Both the position numbers and the translations under genes were made by a program. Of a stretch of 64,000 nucleotides of DNA, positions 1 through 9,818 are shown piece after piece. The notes beneath the pieces are model-generated. The model did no database searches. It worked only from the letters and a program-made list of their open reading frames with translations, and was not told the DNA's origin. The stretch is from Streptomyces marispadix. GTDB lineage: Bacteria > Actinomycetota > Actinomycetes > Streptomycetales > Streptomycetaceae. The stretch is taken from the NCBI RefSeq assembly GCF_022524345.1, contig NZ_JAKWJU010000002.1, positions 4,440,501 to 4,504,500 on the forward strand, in the 5' to 3' direction. How positions within the stretch are numbered: the stretch's first letter is position 1; each line of letters opens with the position of its first letter.

Positions 1-64
1 CCCTACGTGCGGGAGCGCCCGTGGGACCGCGAGTCACGCGACCGGGACCCTGCGCAGCGCCGGG

Positions 65-418
65 TCACGCTCCGGCGCCGTCCTCCTCGCCGTCCCCGTC
101 CCGTCCGTCCTCCTCGTCGGTCCATGTGCCGTCGGGGCCGGTGCCCTCCGGGTCCGCGTCCTCGCCCGCCTCGGCCTCCGCCTCCAGCACGGCGTCAAGA
201 CGCGCCCTGGCCCCCTCCAGCCACTCGCGGCAGACACGGGCCAGCTCCTCGCCGCGCTCCCACAGCGCGAGCGACTCCTCCAGCGTGGCGCCGCCCGCCT
301 CCAACTGCTGGACCACACGGACCAGTTCGCCCCGGGCCTGCTCGTAGCTGAGTGCGGAGTGCGCCTGCTGCCTGTCCGTCTCCACGCCCGATTCCGTCTT
401 CGTGTCGTCCGAGGTCAT
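65..418 (-). CDS. xseB: Exodeoxyribonuclease VII small subunit
   Basis: This 117-residue protein is the small subunit of exonuclease VII, which with XseA degrades single-stranded DNA to oligonucleotides in the cytoplasm. The family signature is in residues 22-75: an S-Y-E-x-A stretch, then [18 protein letters not shown], forming the two-helix hairpin typical of XseB. About 40 acidic, glycine-rich residues follow and go beyond the usual family length of about 80; they look disordered. The gene lies 9 bp after xseA on the same strand, so the two are almost surely co-transcribed. Confidence 0.95.
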   Translation of the reverse strand: MTSDDTKTESGVETDRQQAHSALSYEQARGELVRVVQQLEAGGATLEESLALWERGEELARVCREWLEGARARLDAVLEAEAEAGEDADPEGTGPDGTWTDEEDGRDGDGEEDGAGA

Positions 419-427
419 GGCGCAACC

Positions 428-1642
428 CTAAGCGTCCGGTCCGACCGTCACGCCGAACTCGCCCTCCGCGACCCTGGCCCTCAGCTTCTCCCCCTCGCCG
501 GTCTCCTCCGGCGACCTGATCACGCTGCCGTCCTCCCGCTGAAGCACCGCGTACCCCCGCTTTAGCGTCGCAGCCGGGGAGAGCGCGACGACCCGGGCGT
601 GCGTGTGCGCCAGCTCGTCCTCTGCGCGCTCCAGCCGGTGCCCCAGAGTGCGCCGTGCGCGCGCCAGCAAGTGCCCGGTCTCCTCCGCCCGTTCGGCCGT
701 CATCGCATACGGATCGGCCATCACGGGACGGCTCATGACATCGGCGAGGCCGCGCTCCTCCCGGTCGAGGAAGCCGTTGATCACCCGGTACGCCCGTGCT
801 CTCAACTCCCTTACGCGCTCGTGCTCCTCGCCCACGTCGGGCACCACGTCCTTCGCCGCGTGCGTCGGCGTGCGAGAGCGCAGATCGGCGACGAGGTCGA
901 GCAGCGGCGCGTCCGCCTCGTGCCCGATGGCCGAGACCACGGGCGTACCGCACGCCGCGACCGTGCGCACCAACTGCTCGTCGGAGAACGGCAGCAGGTC
1001 CTCCATGCTGCCGCCGCCACGGGTGACGATGATCACGTCGACGTCGGGGCGCTCGTCCAGCTCCCGCACCGCGTCGATCAGTTGGGGAACGGCCCGTACG
1101 CCCTGGACCGCCGTGTGCCGGACCTCGAAGCGGACCGCGGGCCAGCGCTCGCGCGCAGTGTGCAGCACGTCCCGCTCGGCGTCGGAGGCGCGGCCCGTGA
1201 CGAGCCCGACGCGGCCCGGCAGGAACGGCAGCCGCCGCTTGCGCTCGGCGGCGAACAGGCCCTCCGCCGCCAGCGACTTCTTCAACTGCTCCAGCCGCGC
1301 CAGCAGTTCGCCGATGCCGACCGGCCGGATCTCGGACGCCCTCAGCGACAGCGTGCCCGCCCGCCCGTACCAGACGGGCTTGGCGTGCACGACGACCCGC
1401 GCGCCCTCCGATACGACGTCCTTCACCCGATCGAAGACGTCACGGAAACAGGTGACGCTGATGGAGACGTCGCGCGAGGGATCGCGCAGCGTCAGGAACG
1501 CCATCCCCGCACCCGGCCTGGGCGAGAGCTGGATGATCTGCCCCTCGACCCACACGGCTCCCAGCCGGTCGATCCAGCCGCCGATCAGCCGGGACACCTC
1601 ACCGACGGGGACGGGGGCCTCGGGAGTGGTGATGAGAGCCAT
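428..1642 (-). CDS. xseA: Exodeoxyribonuclease VII large subunit
   Basis: The catalytic subunit of exonuclease VII, 404 residues, close to family length. An N-terminal OB fold (about residues 10-110) is followed by the nuclease domain, with recognisable blocks [11 protein letters not shown] near 140-150, [11 protein letters not shown] near 205, and a G-H-E-x-D segment near 240. The C-terminal helical part ends in the K-R-G-Y-A-V-L motif. It heads a two-gene operon with xseB and is divergent from ispH, leaving a short promoter region of under 100 bp. The ATG at 1642 fits the usual N-terminus of the family. Confidence 0.96.
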   Translation of the reverse strand: MALITTPEAPVPVGEVSRLIGGWIDRLGAVWVEGQIIQLSPRPGAGMAFLTLRDPSRDVSISVTCFRDVFDRVKDVVSEGARVVVHAKPVWYGRAGTLSLRASEIRPVGIGELLARLEQLKKSLAAEGLFAAERKRRLPFLPGRVGLVTGRASDAERDVLHTARERWPAVRFEVRHTAVQGVRAVPQLIDAVRELDERPDVDVIIVTRGGGSMEDLLPFSDEQLVRTVAACGTPVVSAIGHEADAPLLDLVADLRSRTPTHAAKDVVPDVGEEHERVRELRARAYRVINGFLDREERGLADVMSRPVMADPYAMTAERAEETGHLLARARRTLGHRLERAEDELAHTHARVVALSPAATLKRGYAVLQREDGSVIRSPEETGEGEKLRARVAEGEFGVTVGPDA

Positions 1643-1733
1643 ACGAGGACACTAACGGCCGCCGCCGACAGCGCCGGTCCGCCGTACGCCGCGGCCGGCC
1701 CCTCCGCCGGGCAGCGCCCGTGCTCAACGCCCT

Positions 1734-1748
1734 TACGATGGACGCATG
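1734..1748 (+). promoter_or_regulatory. Probable -10 box and leaderless ATG before ispH
   Basis: TACGAT at 1734-1739 lies 7 nt before the ATG at 1746. This is the spacing seen where actinomycete transcripts begin at the start codon. The ATG at 1746 is one base out of frame with the conserved ispH sequence, so the site is clear but its use in this exact sequence is not. Confidence 0.45.
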
Positions 1749-2865
1749 TCTGCAACGCCCTCCCATCCCCTCGGGCCCGGCCCTGGGGAGACCCCAAGGT
1801 CCGACGCCGACGCCCCCGACCGCTCGGCCGCCGCCCGGCCGAGCCGCCGCCGACCACGCCGAGAAGCCCTCCGGGACCGAGGCCGACGCGAACGGCGACC
1901 GCCGCCGCGTGCTGCTCGCCGCGCCCCGCGGCTACTGCGCGGGCGTGGACCGCGCGGTCATCGCCGTCGAGCAGGCCCTGGAGCAGTACGGCGCCCCCGT
2001 CTACGTTCGCCACGAGATCGTGCACAACAAGTACGTGGTGAAGACCCTGGAGAAGAAGGGCGCGATCTTCGTCGAGGAGACCTCCGAGGTCCCCGAGGGC
2101 GAGATCGTCATCTTCTCCGCGCACGGCGTGGCCCCCGAGGTCCACAAGGAGGCGGAGAAGGGCAAGCTGGCGACGATCGACGCCACGTGCCCGCTGGTGA
2201 CGAAGGTCCACAAGGAGGCCGTCCGCTACGCCAAGGAGGACTACGACATCCTCCTCATCGGCCACGAGGGCCACGAGGAGGTCATCGGCACCAGCGGCGA
2301 GGCCCCCGAGCACGTCACGCTCGTCGACGGCCCGGACGACGTGGCGAACGTAGAGGTCCGCGACCCGGACAAGGTCGTATGGCTCTCGCAGACCACGCTC
2401 TCCGTGGACGAGACGATGGAGACCGTCGACGCCCTCAAGGGCCGCTACCCGAACCTGCTCTCCCCGCCCAGCGACGACATCTGCTACGCCACGCAGAACC
2501 GCCAGACGGCCATCAAGCAGGTCGCCAAGGACGCCGACCTCGTCCTCGTCGTCGGCTCCAAGAACTCCTCCAACTCCGTGCGCCTGGTCGAGACCGCCAT
2601 CGCACACGGCGCCCGCGACGGCCACCTCGTCGACGGCGCCGAGGAGATCGACGAGACCTGGCTCGAGGGCGTGAACACGGTCGGCCTCTCCTCCGGCGCC
2701 TCGGTCCCCGACGTCCTGGTCGACGGCGTACTGGAGTGGCTCGCGGAGCGCGGCTGGGAGGACGTGGAGATCGTCCAGCCGGTGGAGGAGCGCATGCAGT
2801 TCTCCCTGCCGAAGGAGCTGCGGCGCGATCTGCGTGCGGAGGCGGCGGCCCGCAAGACGGGCTGA
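1738..2865 (+). CDS. ispH: 4-hydroxy-3-methylbut-2-enyl diphosphate reductase
   Basis: IspH (LytB) carries out the last step of the MEP isoprenoid pathway, reducing HMBPP to IPP and DMAPP with a [4Fe-4S] cluster. The three cluster cysteines are visible in R-G-Y-C-A-G, D-A-T-C-P-L and D-D-I-C-Y-A, with the substrate-binding S-A-H-G-V and G-H-E-G-H-E motifs. The conserved fold starts near nt 1905. The 55-60 residues before it are Pro/Ala-rich and poorly defined, so the start is uncertain (GTG 1720, ATG 1738 or a later GTG near 1909). A leaderless-type promoter points to an ATG at 1746 that lies in another frame; see findings. The length from 1738 is 375 residues, longer than the usual 310-340. 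Confidence 0.93.
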   Translation: MDACLQRPPIPSGPALGRPQGPTPTPPTARPPPGRAAADHAEKPSGTEADANGDRRRVLLAAPRGYCAGVDRAVIAVEQALEQYGAPVYVRHEIVHNKYVVKTLEKKGAIFVEETSEVPEGEIVIFSAHGVAPEVHKEAEKGKLATIDATCPLVTKVHKEAVRYAKEDYDILLIGHEGHEEVIGTSGEAPEHVTLVDGPDDVANVEVRDPDKVVWLSQTTLSVDETMETVDALKGRYPNLLSPPSDDICYATQNRQTAIKQVAKDADLVLVVGSKNSSNSVRLVETAIAHGARDGHLVDGAEEIDETWLEGVNTVGLSSGASVPDVLVDGVLEWLAERGWEDVEIVQPVEERMQFSLPKELRRDLRAEAAARKTG

Positions 2866-2905
2866 CGGGACGAGCGGAGACGGCAGGCCCGGCGGGTCAG
2901 CGGGA

Positions 2906-3829
2906 TCAGTCCGCCTGCGCGGCCTCCTCCTCGGCGTCCTCCGCCTCCATCAGCGCCCGTACCCGCGACTGCTGCACCATCAGCGCCACCTTGCGCGCCG
3001 TGACGATGAGCACCGCGACGAGCGTTCCGGCGTAGAGCCAGAAGGCGTTGACGGCGAGCGCGGGGAAGAGGTTCGTCATCCGGTCCATGTAGCTCTGGTG
3101 TCCGGCGCCGCCGCTGATCAGGAAGAGGCCCGCGGTGAAGGCGAGCGGCACGGCGACGGGCGCGGCGACCAGATCGGTGGGCCGCACCCATGACGCGCAG
3201 GCCACGCTGACGACGACGAAGGCACCCCCGTACACCGTGGACGATCCGCCGAGCAGCCAGTCGTCGGCGGCACCGGTCAGCACCATCAGCAGTACGCCCA
3301 GCAGTCCGCTGCCGAGCGCCGTCAGACGGGCGCGCGGCAGCCACGACAGCGCTTCGGTGAGCGGGGCGGGAATCAGCGGGAAGCGAAGCTGCGCCTGGTA
3401 GAGCGCCGCGGCCTCCTGCCGTACGGCGCCCCCGCCACGGCGGCGGGACTCACGTACCGCACCGCCGACGGAGGCGACGGACGTGTGCTCGTCGGCGGAG
3501 AAAGCGGCGGGCGAACCGGAGGACGGACCAGCGGGCGAACCCGAGGCCGAGCCGGACGCCGAACCGGCGGACGAATCAGCGGGGCCCGCGGACGACGCGG
3601 AGGCCGTGCCGTTACGGGATCTCGCCCCGCGCGAAGGGCGCCGGCGGCGGTTCTCCTCGTTCCCGGACGGACCCTGGCTCTGCGACTGACCCCGGCTCTG
3701 CGACGGCCCCTGTGACGGATTCTGCGACGGGCCCTGCGACCGCTTCCGCGTCCGGCCCTGCTCCTGCCCCGGCCCCTGCCCCTGACCGGGGTCTTTCCCA
3801 CCCGTGTGAGCGCTGTGCTGCTGTTCCAC
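2906..3829 (-). CDS. DUF6542 membrane protein
   Basis: A 307-residue protein with two parts. Residues 1-140 are low complexity, rich in Gln, Ser, Gly, Pro and Arg (repeated Q-G-P and S-Q units). Residues about 165-290 match the DUF6542 membrane domain, with four hydrophobic segments (starting L-T-A-L-G-S-G-L-L-G and ending in a helix before K-V-A-L-M-V-Q-Q-S). The tail is acidic. The GTG at 3829 is preferred because the longer in-frame version would run into ychF on the other strand. Its place between ispH and ychF is, from memory, common in Streptomyces. No function is established; the basic Gln-rich N-terminus would face the cytoplasm. Confidence 0.8.
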   Translation of the reverse strand: MEQQHSAHTGGKDPGQGQGPGQEQGRTRKRSQGPSQNPSQGPSQSRGQSQSQGPSGNEENRRRRPSRGARSRNGTASASSAGPADSSAGSASGSASGSPAGPSSGSPAAFSADEHTSVASVGGAVRESRRRGGGAVRQEAAALYQAQLRFPLIPAPLTEALSWLPRARLTALGSGLLGVLLMVLTGAADDWLLGGSSTVYGGAFVVVSVACASWVRPTDLVAAPVAVPLAFTAGLFLISGGAGHQSYMDRMTNLFPALAVNAFWLYAGTLVAVLIVTARKVALMVQQSRVRALMEAEDAEEEAAQAD

Positions 3830-3974
3830 TGCTCCAACGTAGGCCGCGTCACCGCTGTTCACCGGGGACGGACACGCGTTGGCCGTCAGTTCGAGCCGTA
3901 GACTGGCCGACCGGGCGGGCTCGTTCAGCCGCCCATGTTCTGCACCCTCGGACCTCGCTACGGGAAGTCGCCAC

Positions 3975-5063
3975 GTGTCGCTCACGATCGGAATCGTCGG
4001 CCTGCCCAACGTCGGCAAGTCGACCTTGTTCAACGCCCTGACCAAGAACGAGGTGCTGGCGGCCAACTATCCGTTCGCCACGATCGAGCCGAACGTCGGC
4101 GTCGTCGGCGTACCGGACCCTCGCCTGGCCACCCTGGCCGAGCTGTTCGGCTCGGAGAAGGTGCTTCCCGCCACCGTCGACTTCGTCGACATCGCGGGCA
4201 TCGTGCGGGGCGCGAGCGAGGGCGAGGGCCTGGGCAACAAGTTCCTGGCGAACATCCGTGAGTCGGACGCGATCTGCCAGGTCATCCGCGCCTTCCAGGA
4301 CGAGAACGTCGTACACGTCGACGGCAGGATCTCGCCGAAGGACGACATCGAGACGATAAACACCGAGCTGATCCTCGCCGACCTCCAGACCATCGAGAAG
4401 GTGCTGCCCCGGCTGGAGAAGGAAGCGCGGGTCAAGAAGGAGAAGCAGGCCGAGGCCAAGGCGGTGCAGGAGGCCAAGGACATCCTCGAACAGGGCCGCA
4501 CCCTCTTCTCCGCGGGCCTCGCCCAGGGCAGCGAGGCCGCCAGGCCCCTCCACGACCTGCATCTGCTGACGACGAAGCCGTTCATCTACGTCTTCAACGT
4601 CGACGAGGACGAGCTCACCGACGAGTCCTTCAAGGAGAGCCAGCGCGCGCTCGTCGCGCCCGCCGAGGCCGTCTTCCTCAACGCCAAGCTGGAAGCGGAT
4701 CTCGCCGAACTCGACGAGGAGGAGGCCCTGGAGCTGCTCCAGACCGTCGGCCAGGACGAGCCGGGCCTGGCGACCCTCGCCCATGTCGGCTTCCGCACCC
4801 TCGGACTTCAGACCTACCTCACGGCCGGGCCGAAGGAGTCGCGCGCCTGGACGATCAAGAAGGGCGCCACGGCTCCCGAGGCCGCCGGAGTCATCCACAC
4901 CGACTTCCAGCGGGGCTTCATCAAGGCCGAGATCGTCTCCTTCGACGAACTGGTCGAGGCGGGCTCGGTCGCGGAGGCGCGTGCGAAGGGCAAGGCCCGC
5001 ATGGAGGGCAAGGACTACGTGATGCGGGACGGCGACGTGGTGGAGTTCCGCTTCAACGTCTGA
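3975..5063 (+). CDS. ychF: Redox-responsive ATPase YchF (OBG family)
   Basis: YchF is a cytoplasmic, ribosome-associated P-loop ATPase of the OBG family. The GTG start gives 362 residues, matching the family. G1 (G-L-P-N-V-G-K-S-T) is at residues 8-16; the switch region P-F-A-T-I-E-P-N and G3 D-I-A-G-I-V-R-G follow. A coiled-coil insert lies around residues 130-200, and the TGS domain fills the C-terminus (R-A-W-T-I-K-K-G to D-G-D-V-V-E-F-R-F). A GGGAAG ribosome site is 8-13 nt upstream. It ends 18 bp from the convergent YjbR-like gene. Confidence 0.97.
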   Translation: MSLTIGIVGLPNVGKSTLFNALTKNEVLAANYPFATIEPNVGVVGVPDPRLATLAELFGSEKVLPATVDFVDIAGIVRGASEGEGLGNKFLANIRESDAICQVIRAFQDENVVHVDGRISPKDDIETINTELILADLQTIEKVLPRLEKEARVKKEKQAEAKAVQEAKDILEQGRTLFSAGLAQGSEAARPLHDLHLLTTKPFIYVFNVDEDELTDESFKESQRALVAPAEAVFLNAKLEADLAELDEEEALELLQTVGQDEPGLATLAHVGFRTLGLQTYLTAGPKESRAWTIKKGATAPEAAGVIHTDFQRGFIKAEIVSFDELVEAGSVAEARAKGKARMEGKDYVMRDGDVVEFRFNV

Positions 5064-5081
5064 CGAGCGGTCTCCGTGCGG

Positions 5082-5453
5082 TCAGCCGCGCTCGTCCTCC
5101 TCCAGGACCGTACGGGCCAGGCTCTTCGGTGCCACGAGGGTGTACGAGGTGCGGACCCACTCCGTGATCTGCTGCCAGCGTTCGCCGCCCGCGCTGTCGG
5201 AGACGGTGAGCGCGATCCAACCGTGTCTGCCGAGGCCGTAGCCCGCCGGTTCCGCGTCGGGCTCGGTGGCGACCACGGCCGCGGCCTCCTCCTTCGACAG
5301 CTTCAGGGTGAGGCTCCGCGCGTCGCCGTCCGCGAACACGAAGTTCTTCCCGCGGACGCGGAAGGTCGGATGGTCGCCCCACTGCTCGATGTCGACGCGT
5401 TCCGCTTCCGGCAGCGCGGCCACGATCGCCTCCAGGCGGTCCATGTTGGTCAT
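5082..5453 (-). CDS. MmcQ/YjbR family protein
   Basis: A 123-residue protein of the YjbR/MmcQ family, a small cytoplasmic fold with a double-wing shape sometimes proposed to bind DNA; its role is unproven. Visible family features are the N-terminal helix before A-L-P-E-A-E, the H-P-T-F-R-V-R-G-K-N-F strand pair near residues 28-38, the L-T-L-K-L-S block, and the C-terminal S-Y-x-L-V-A-P-K-S-L segment. It is convergent with ychF with almost no gap, so transcripts may overlap. Confidence 0.88.
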   Translation of the reverse strand: MTNMDRLEAIVAALPEAERVDIEQWGDHPTFRVRGKNFVFADGDARSLTLKLSKEEAAAVVATEPDAEPAGYGLGRHGWIALTVSDSAGGERWQQITEWVRTSYTLVAPKSLARTVLEEDERG

Positions 5454-5955
5454 CTCTGCTCCTCGCTACGGTCGTTCGCATGCTTCGACGCCAGTAGTAG
5501 AACCCGGCGGGGGAGAGGCGCGCTTCAGCCCCAGCCGTGGAGGACGCTCCGAGAGGCCTACGGAAAAGCGTCCGGCGGAAAAGCGTCCGGTGGGAAAGCA
5601 CATGACCCGCGCGCCCAATGCGCGATGACAATTCCCGGTTCTGGTCCTGCGGCATGAAATCCCCCCGCGCGGGCGGCTGTCGGGAATTGCGCGCAGCGCT
5701 TGGCGGTACGGCCGCAGGCAGCGCACGAGGGCGCCGAGCCGTAGGGCCGCGAGACCTGGCGAAGGGCCCGGGGTGTGAATGAATCAGGCTCGCTGTGGAG
5801 GCTCTGAGCAGCTACTCATCACATCGGGTGAAACTCTGGGCGTCGGTTGCGAGCCACAACCGTCAGTTGCGAAGCTGTTGCCCATTGTCAACTTCAGCTT
5901 CACCACCTGTCGCGACCCATTCGGGACCGGCCTTTCGAGAACGGGGAGGGCACTC
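5454..5955. other. Intergenic region before the GntR gene
   Basis: About 500 bp divergent region between the YjbR-like gene and the GntR regulator. It contains direct repeats built on AAAAGCGTCCGG near 5570-5595, and GTTGCGA copies around 5845-5875. A short inverted repeat is listed separately. No convincing gene was found here. Confidence 0.6.
5844..5862. promoter_or_regulatory. Inverted repeat upstream of GntR gene
   Basis: CGGTTG at 5844-5849 and CAACCG at 5857-5862 form 6-bp arms around a 7-bp spacer, about 95 bp before the GntR start. The size fits a GntR-type operator, and autoregulation is common in this family, but this is inference from position only. Confidence 0.35.
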
Positions 5956-6708
5956 GTGCCATTCGGTGAACAGCCCGCCTACCTCCGCGTCGCCGGCGAT
6001 CTCCGTCAGAAGATCATCGGCGGCGATCTACCGCCCCACACCCGGCTGCCCTCCCAGGCGCGCATCCGCGCCGAATACGGCGTCTCCGACACCGTCGCCC
6101 TGGAGGCCCGCAAGGTCCTGATGGCCGAGGGGCTCGTCGAGGGCCGCTCCGGCTCGGGCACGTACGTCCGCGAGCATCCGGTGCCCCGCAGCATCGTCCG
6201 CAGCGGCTTCCGGACCCTGGACGATTCCACGCCGTTCCGTCAGGAGCAGGCCGACGAGGACGTGAAGGGCACCTGGGAGTCGCGCAGCGAGCAGGAGGAC
6301 GCGAGTCCGCTCATCGCCGAACGGCTGCGCATCGAGCCCGGTGAGCGCGTGATGCGCACCAGGTACGTCTTCCGGGTCGACGGCGAGGCCGTGATGCTCT
6401 CCACATCCTGGGAGCCGCTGTCCCTCACGGGCCGTACGCCGGCGGTGCTCCCCGAGGACGGACCGCTGGGCGGCAAGGGCGTCGTGGAGCGGATGGCGGC
6501 CATCGACGTCGTCGTGGACAACGTCGCGGAGGAGGTCGGTGCGCGCCCCGGCCTGGCCGAGGAGATGATCGACCTCGGGGGTGTGCCGGGGCATCACGTG
6601 CTCGTCGTCACCAGGACGTTCTTCGCGGGCGGACGCCCCGTGGAGACGGCCGACGTGGTCGTTCCGGCGGACCGTTTCCGCGTCTCGTATCACATGCCCG
6701 TGAAGTGA
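5956..6708 (+). CDS. GntR/HutC-type transcriptional regulator with UTRA domain
   Basis: A 250-residue DNA-binding regulator. The winged helix-turn-helix of the GntR family occupies residues about 5-75 (A-Y-L-R-V-A-G-D-L-R, then L-P-S-Q-A-R-I-R-A-E-Y-G-V-S, ending in G-S-G-T-Y-V). Residues about 95-245 form a UTRA ligand-binding domain (G-E-R-V-M-R-T-R-Y-V, and a closing E-T-A-D-V-V-V-P-A-D-R-F). The GTG at 5956 follows a GGGGAGGG ribosome site and gives the normal family length; the longer in-frame reading lacks homology. No metabolic gene is next to it, so the ligand cannot be guessed. Confidence 0.9.
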   Translation: MPFGEQPAYLRVAGDLRQKIIGGDLPPHTRLPSQARIRAEYGVSDTVALEARKVLMAEGLVEGRSGSGTYVREHPVPRSIVRSGFRTLDDSTPFRQEQADEDVKGTWESRSEQEDASPLIAERLRIEPGERVMRTRYVFRVDGEAVMLSTSWEPLSLTGRTPAVLPEDGPLGGKGVVERMAAIDVVVDNVAEEVGARPGLAEEMIDLGGVPGHHVLVVTRTFFAGGRPVETADVVVPADRFRVSYHMPVK

Positions 6709-6817
6709 ACCGGAGGTTCCGGGGCCGCGTGAGGCCGTACGAACGTCTGGCCGAAATCGATGCCTCGACGTACCGGGCCGAATGCGGTGAGTGAAGGCCC
6801 GGCGTAAGCTCCGGCAT

Positions 6818-7042
6818 ATGCGAAGCATGAGCGGTGACGGCGACACTGTTCTGCCCTGGCACGTCATACGTGAGGACGGCCACGGCAACCGCTATCGCGT
6901 GGGCAGCTACGCCACCCGTACGGAAGCACAGCGGGTAGCCGACCGGCTCGGCGGGGGCGGAGGCCGCGCGAAGGGCGGCAGCGAGGGCGACGGCAGCTAT
7001 CTGGTCGAGCCCCTGGGATGCGCGAGCGGCGAATACGCCTGA
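6818..7042 (+). CDS. Small SPOR-like domain protein
   Basis: A 74-residue soluble protein. The core W-H-V-I-R-E-D-G-x-G-N-R-Y-R-V-G-S-Y-A-T-R-T-E-A-Q (residues about 12-38) resembles small SPOR-like proteins common in Streptomyces, where a beta-alpha unit reads x-Y-R-V-G-x-Y-x-T-x-x-E-A. Usual SPOR domains bind denuded glycan, but this copy has no signal peptide or membrane helix, so that role is doubtful. Starts at ATG 6818 or ATG 6827 are both possible. It sits just upstream of, and on the same strand as, the first phosphatase-kinase gene. Confidence 0.65.
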   Translation: MRSMSGDGDTVLPWHVIREDGHGNRYRVGSYATRTEAQRVADRLGGGGGRAKGGSEGDGSYLVEPLGCASGEYA

Positions 7043-7123
7043 CCGGGCCCAGAATCGGAAGCAGGGACCTTTCGTTCCCGCCTGCCCGGAAGGACCGGGC
7101 GGGTCAGCTACCCGATCAGGGAC

Positions 7124-9583
7124 GTGGGCGGTGTGAGCACAGGACCCTCCGAGGGAGTGGCCTCGATCCTCGACACCCTCCGGGTCGGCACGGTCATGCT
7201 CGACGGCAGGGGAAAGATCCTGCTCTGGAACCCGATGACCGAGGAGATCCTCGGCTGGCGGGCCGACCAGGTCGTGGGCTGCCGCATCCAGGACTTCCTG
7301 GAGGACGGGTACGGCGAGGGCGAGCACCAGCGCGCCGAGGCCCTGCGCACCCAGGGCCGCTGGCGGGGCAAGATGAGCATCCTGCACAGCGCCGGTCACC
7401 GCGTCGCAGTCGAGGGGCGCGTCTCGCTCCTCACCGACCGCCAGAACCGGCCCGTCATCCTCGCCAACATCGTCGAGACCAGCAGGATCCGCGCCGTCGA
7501 GCACGATCTGGCCGCACTCGACGCGCTCTTCGAGTCCTCCCCGCTGGGCATCGCCCTCTTCGACAACGACAAGCGCTTCGTACGCGTCAACGAGGCGCTC
7601 GCCAGGCTCACCCAGGTCAGCGCGGAGGCACACATCGGCAAGTCCGTCCACGAGGTGCTGCCGGAGTGGATGGCCGAGGAGGTCTCCACCGTCCAGTCGA
7701 CAGTGCTGGAGACCGGTGAGCCGGTCGTGGACGTGGTGATGCCCGCGCCGGAGGGGCCCGGCTCGCGCTCCGTCTCGTACAGCAGGCTCACCGGCGAGAA
7801 GGGCGAAGTGCTCGGGGTGAGCACCGTGATCATGGACATCACGGAGCGGCGGGAGGCCCTGGAGAAGATCGAGGCCGCACGCGAGCGACTGGCGCTCCTC
7901 GACGACGTCGGAGTCGGACTCGCCGACCGCTTCGACGTCACCGCCATCTCCCAGGCTCTCGCCTCCGCCCTCGTGCCGCGCCTCGCGGACTACGCGGGCG
8001 TGATGCTGATCGGTGCCGCAGCGCACGGCGGCGATCTGCCCGACATCGAGATGCTCACCGGTACCCCGCTGTTCCAGCTCGGTGTCGCCGCACGCGACGA
8101 GGGGCCGACGGTGAACCGGATGCTCCGCGTCGGCCAGGACGTGCCCTTCCTCGCCGACTCCTTCTTCGGCCGGACACTCGCCAGCGGCGTCCCGCACGTG
8201 GCGTCCTCGCCCCGTGAACTGCTAGCCGCCACCTACCCCGGCGACCCGAAGATGCAGGCCGCGCTCGATCTGGACGTCCACTCGATGATGGCCGTGCCGC
8301 TGCGCGCCCGGGGCGTCGTGCTCGGGCTGCTCGTCGTCAGCCGAGCCGAGGGCCGTGAGCCCTTCGGCAGGGACGACATAGCACTGGCCATGGAACTGGC
8401 CGACCGCGCGGGCGTCTCCCTCGACAACGCCCGCCTGTACGCGCGTGAACGCGCCGGCGCCCTGATGCTCCAGCGGAGCCTCCTGCCGCAGAAGGTTCCC
8501 GAGCCCGCCGGTGTGCAGGTCGCCTACCGCTATGTGCCGGGCAGCAGCGGCACCGAGGTGGGCGGCGACTGGTTCGACGTGATCCCGCTCGCCGGCGGGC
8601 GCGTGGCCTTCGTAGTGGGCGACGTCATGGGGCACGGGCTGCACGCGGCGGTGACGATGGGACGGCTGCGCACGGCGGTGCGCACACTCGCCGGACTGGA
8701 CCTGCCCCCCGACGAACTGCTGCGCCGCGTCAACGACTTGGCGGACGACTTCGTCCAGAGTTCCGACGACCCTCTCGTAGCCACATGCGTCTACGCCGTC
8801 TACGACCCGTCCACGCGCCGGTGCAGCCTCGCCAAGGCCGGGCACCCGCCGCCGCTGCTGCTGACCGAGACTCCCGGGGGGAGCTGGGACGCCCACACCC
8901 TCGACCTGCCCTCGGGAGCGCCGCTGGGAGTCGGCGGCGTGCCCTTCGAGTCCTACGACCTGGAGGTCGTCGAAGGGTCCGTGCTGATCCTCTACACCGA
9001 CGGCCTCATCGAGTCGCGCGGCGAGGACATCAGCCAGGGCATCGACCGGCTCTGCGGAATGCTCTCCGGCGGTCCCGCGAGGCGCGACCCGGACACTCCC
9101 GCGACCATCGAGGCGGCCTGCGACAGCGTCATCGACGACCTGGAGGGCAGGACGGCGTCCCAGCCCGACGACGACGTCGCCCTGCTGATGGCGAAGCTCG
9201 GCGGACTGCCCCAAGGCAGCGCCGCCTCCTGGACGTTCCCCGCCGAGAGCTATGCGGTACGAAGAGCACGCGAGGTGGTGCGCCGCACCCTCCACGAGTG
9301 GGGGCTCGACGCGCTGGAGGACACCACCGTGCTGCTGGTGAGCGAACTGGTCACCAACTCGATGCGCTACGCGCACGGGCCCATCGGCGTTCGCATGGTG
9401 CGCGGCGGTTCGCTGCTGCTGGAGGTCTCCGACCCGCTGCCCGATCCACCCCGCGAACGCAGCGCGATGCCCGACGACGAAGGGGGCCGCGGCATCCGGC
9501 TCGTCGCCAGGGAGGCGCGCCGCTGGGGCACCCGGCACGGCCCCATGGGCAAGACCGTCTGGTTCGAGATCGCCATTCCCTGA
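7124..9583 (+). CDS. PAS-PAS-GAF-SpoIIE phosphatase with HATPase domain
   Basis: An 819-residue multidomain signalling protein. Two PAS domains (about 12-120 and 125-245; M-D-I-T-E-R-R ends the second) precede a GAF domain (265-440), a PP2C/SpoIIE phosphatase (455-665) and a C-terminal anti-sigma-type HATPase (690-815). Phosphatase metal residues are in G-G-D-W-F-D-V, G-D-V-M-G-H-G, Y-T-D-G-L and D-D-D-V-A-L-L. The kinase N box is E-L-V-T-N-S and the G2 box is E-G-G-R-G-I-R-L-V. Such proteins dephosphorylate and phosphorylate anti-sigma antagonists in partner switching. No sigma factor or STAS gene is adjacent, so partners must lie elsewhere. Starts at GTG 7124 or GTG 7133 are possible. Confidence 0.94.
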   Translation: MGGVSTGPSEGVASILDTLRVGTVMLDGRGKILLWNPMTEEILGWRADQVVGCRIQDFLEDGYGEGEHQRAEALRTQGRWRGKMSILHSAGHRVAVEGRVSLLTDRQNRPVILANIVETSRIRAVEHDLAALDALFESSPLGIALFDNDKRFVRVNEALARLTQVSAEAHIGKSVHEVLPEWMAEEVSTVQSTVLETGEPVVDVVMPAPEGPGSRSVSYSRLTGEKGEVLGVSTVIMDITERREALEKIEAARERLALLDDVGVGLADRFDVTAISQALASALVPRLADYAGVMLIGAAAHGGDLPDIEMLTGTPLFQLGVAARDEGPTVNRMLRVGQDVPFLADSFFGRTLASGVPHVASSPRELLAATYPGDPKMQAALDLDVHSMMAVPLRARGVVLGLLVVSRAEGREPFGRDDIALAMELADRAGVSLDNARLYARERAGALMLQRSLLPQKVPEPAGVQVAYRYVPGSSGTEVGGDWFDVIPLAGGRVAFVVGDVMGHGLHAAVTMGRLRTAVRTLAGLDLPPDELLRRVNDLADDFVQSSDDPLVATCVYAVYDPSTRRCSLAKAGHPPPLLLTETPGGSWDAHTLDLPSGAPLGVGGVPFESYDLEVVEGSVLILYTDGLIESRGEDISQGIDRLCGMLSGGPARRDPDTPATIEAACDSVIDDLEGRTASQPDDDVALLMAKLGGLPQGSAASWTFPAESYAVRRAREVVRRTLHEWGLDALEDTTVLLVSELVTNSMRYAHGPIGVRMVRGGSLLLEVSDPLPDPPRERSAMPDDEGGRGIRLVAREARRWGTRHGPMGKTVWFEIAIP

Positions 9584-9818
9584 ACTCCGCGACGGCTCTT
9601 GCCACTTGGGGACCGCCCCTCCCCGGACGTCCCGACCGGCCCTTGCCCGGCCCCGCTTTCCGTAAGGAGCCGGAGGGCGCGGCGCCGCGTGTCGGTACGC
9701 CGCTTCGCTCCCCGTAGCGCACCGAGTCCGGGCACGGGGCATCGCGTTCCGGTTCCGCTCACGTCGCGCTGCCCACGTAGAAGATGGTTCGAACACGCTC
9801 AGCCTGGTTAGGAGACAG

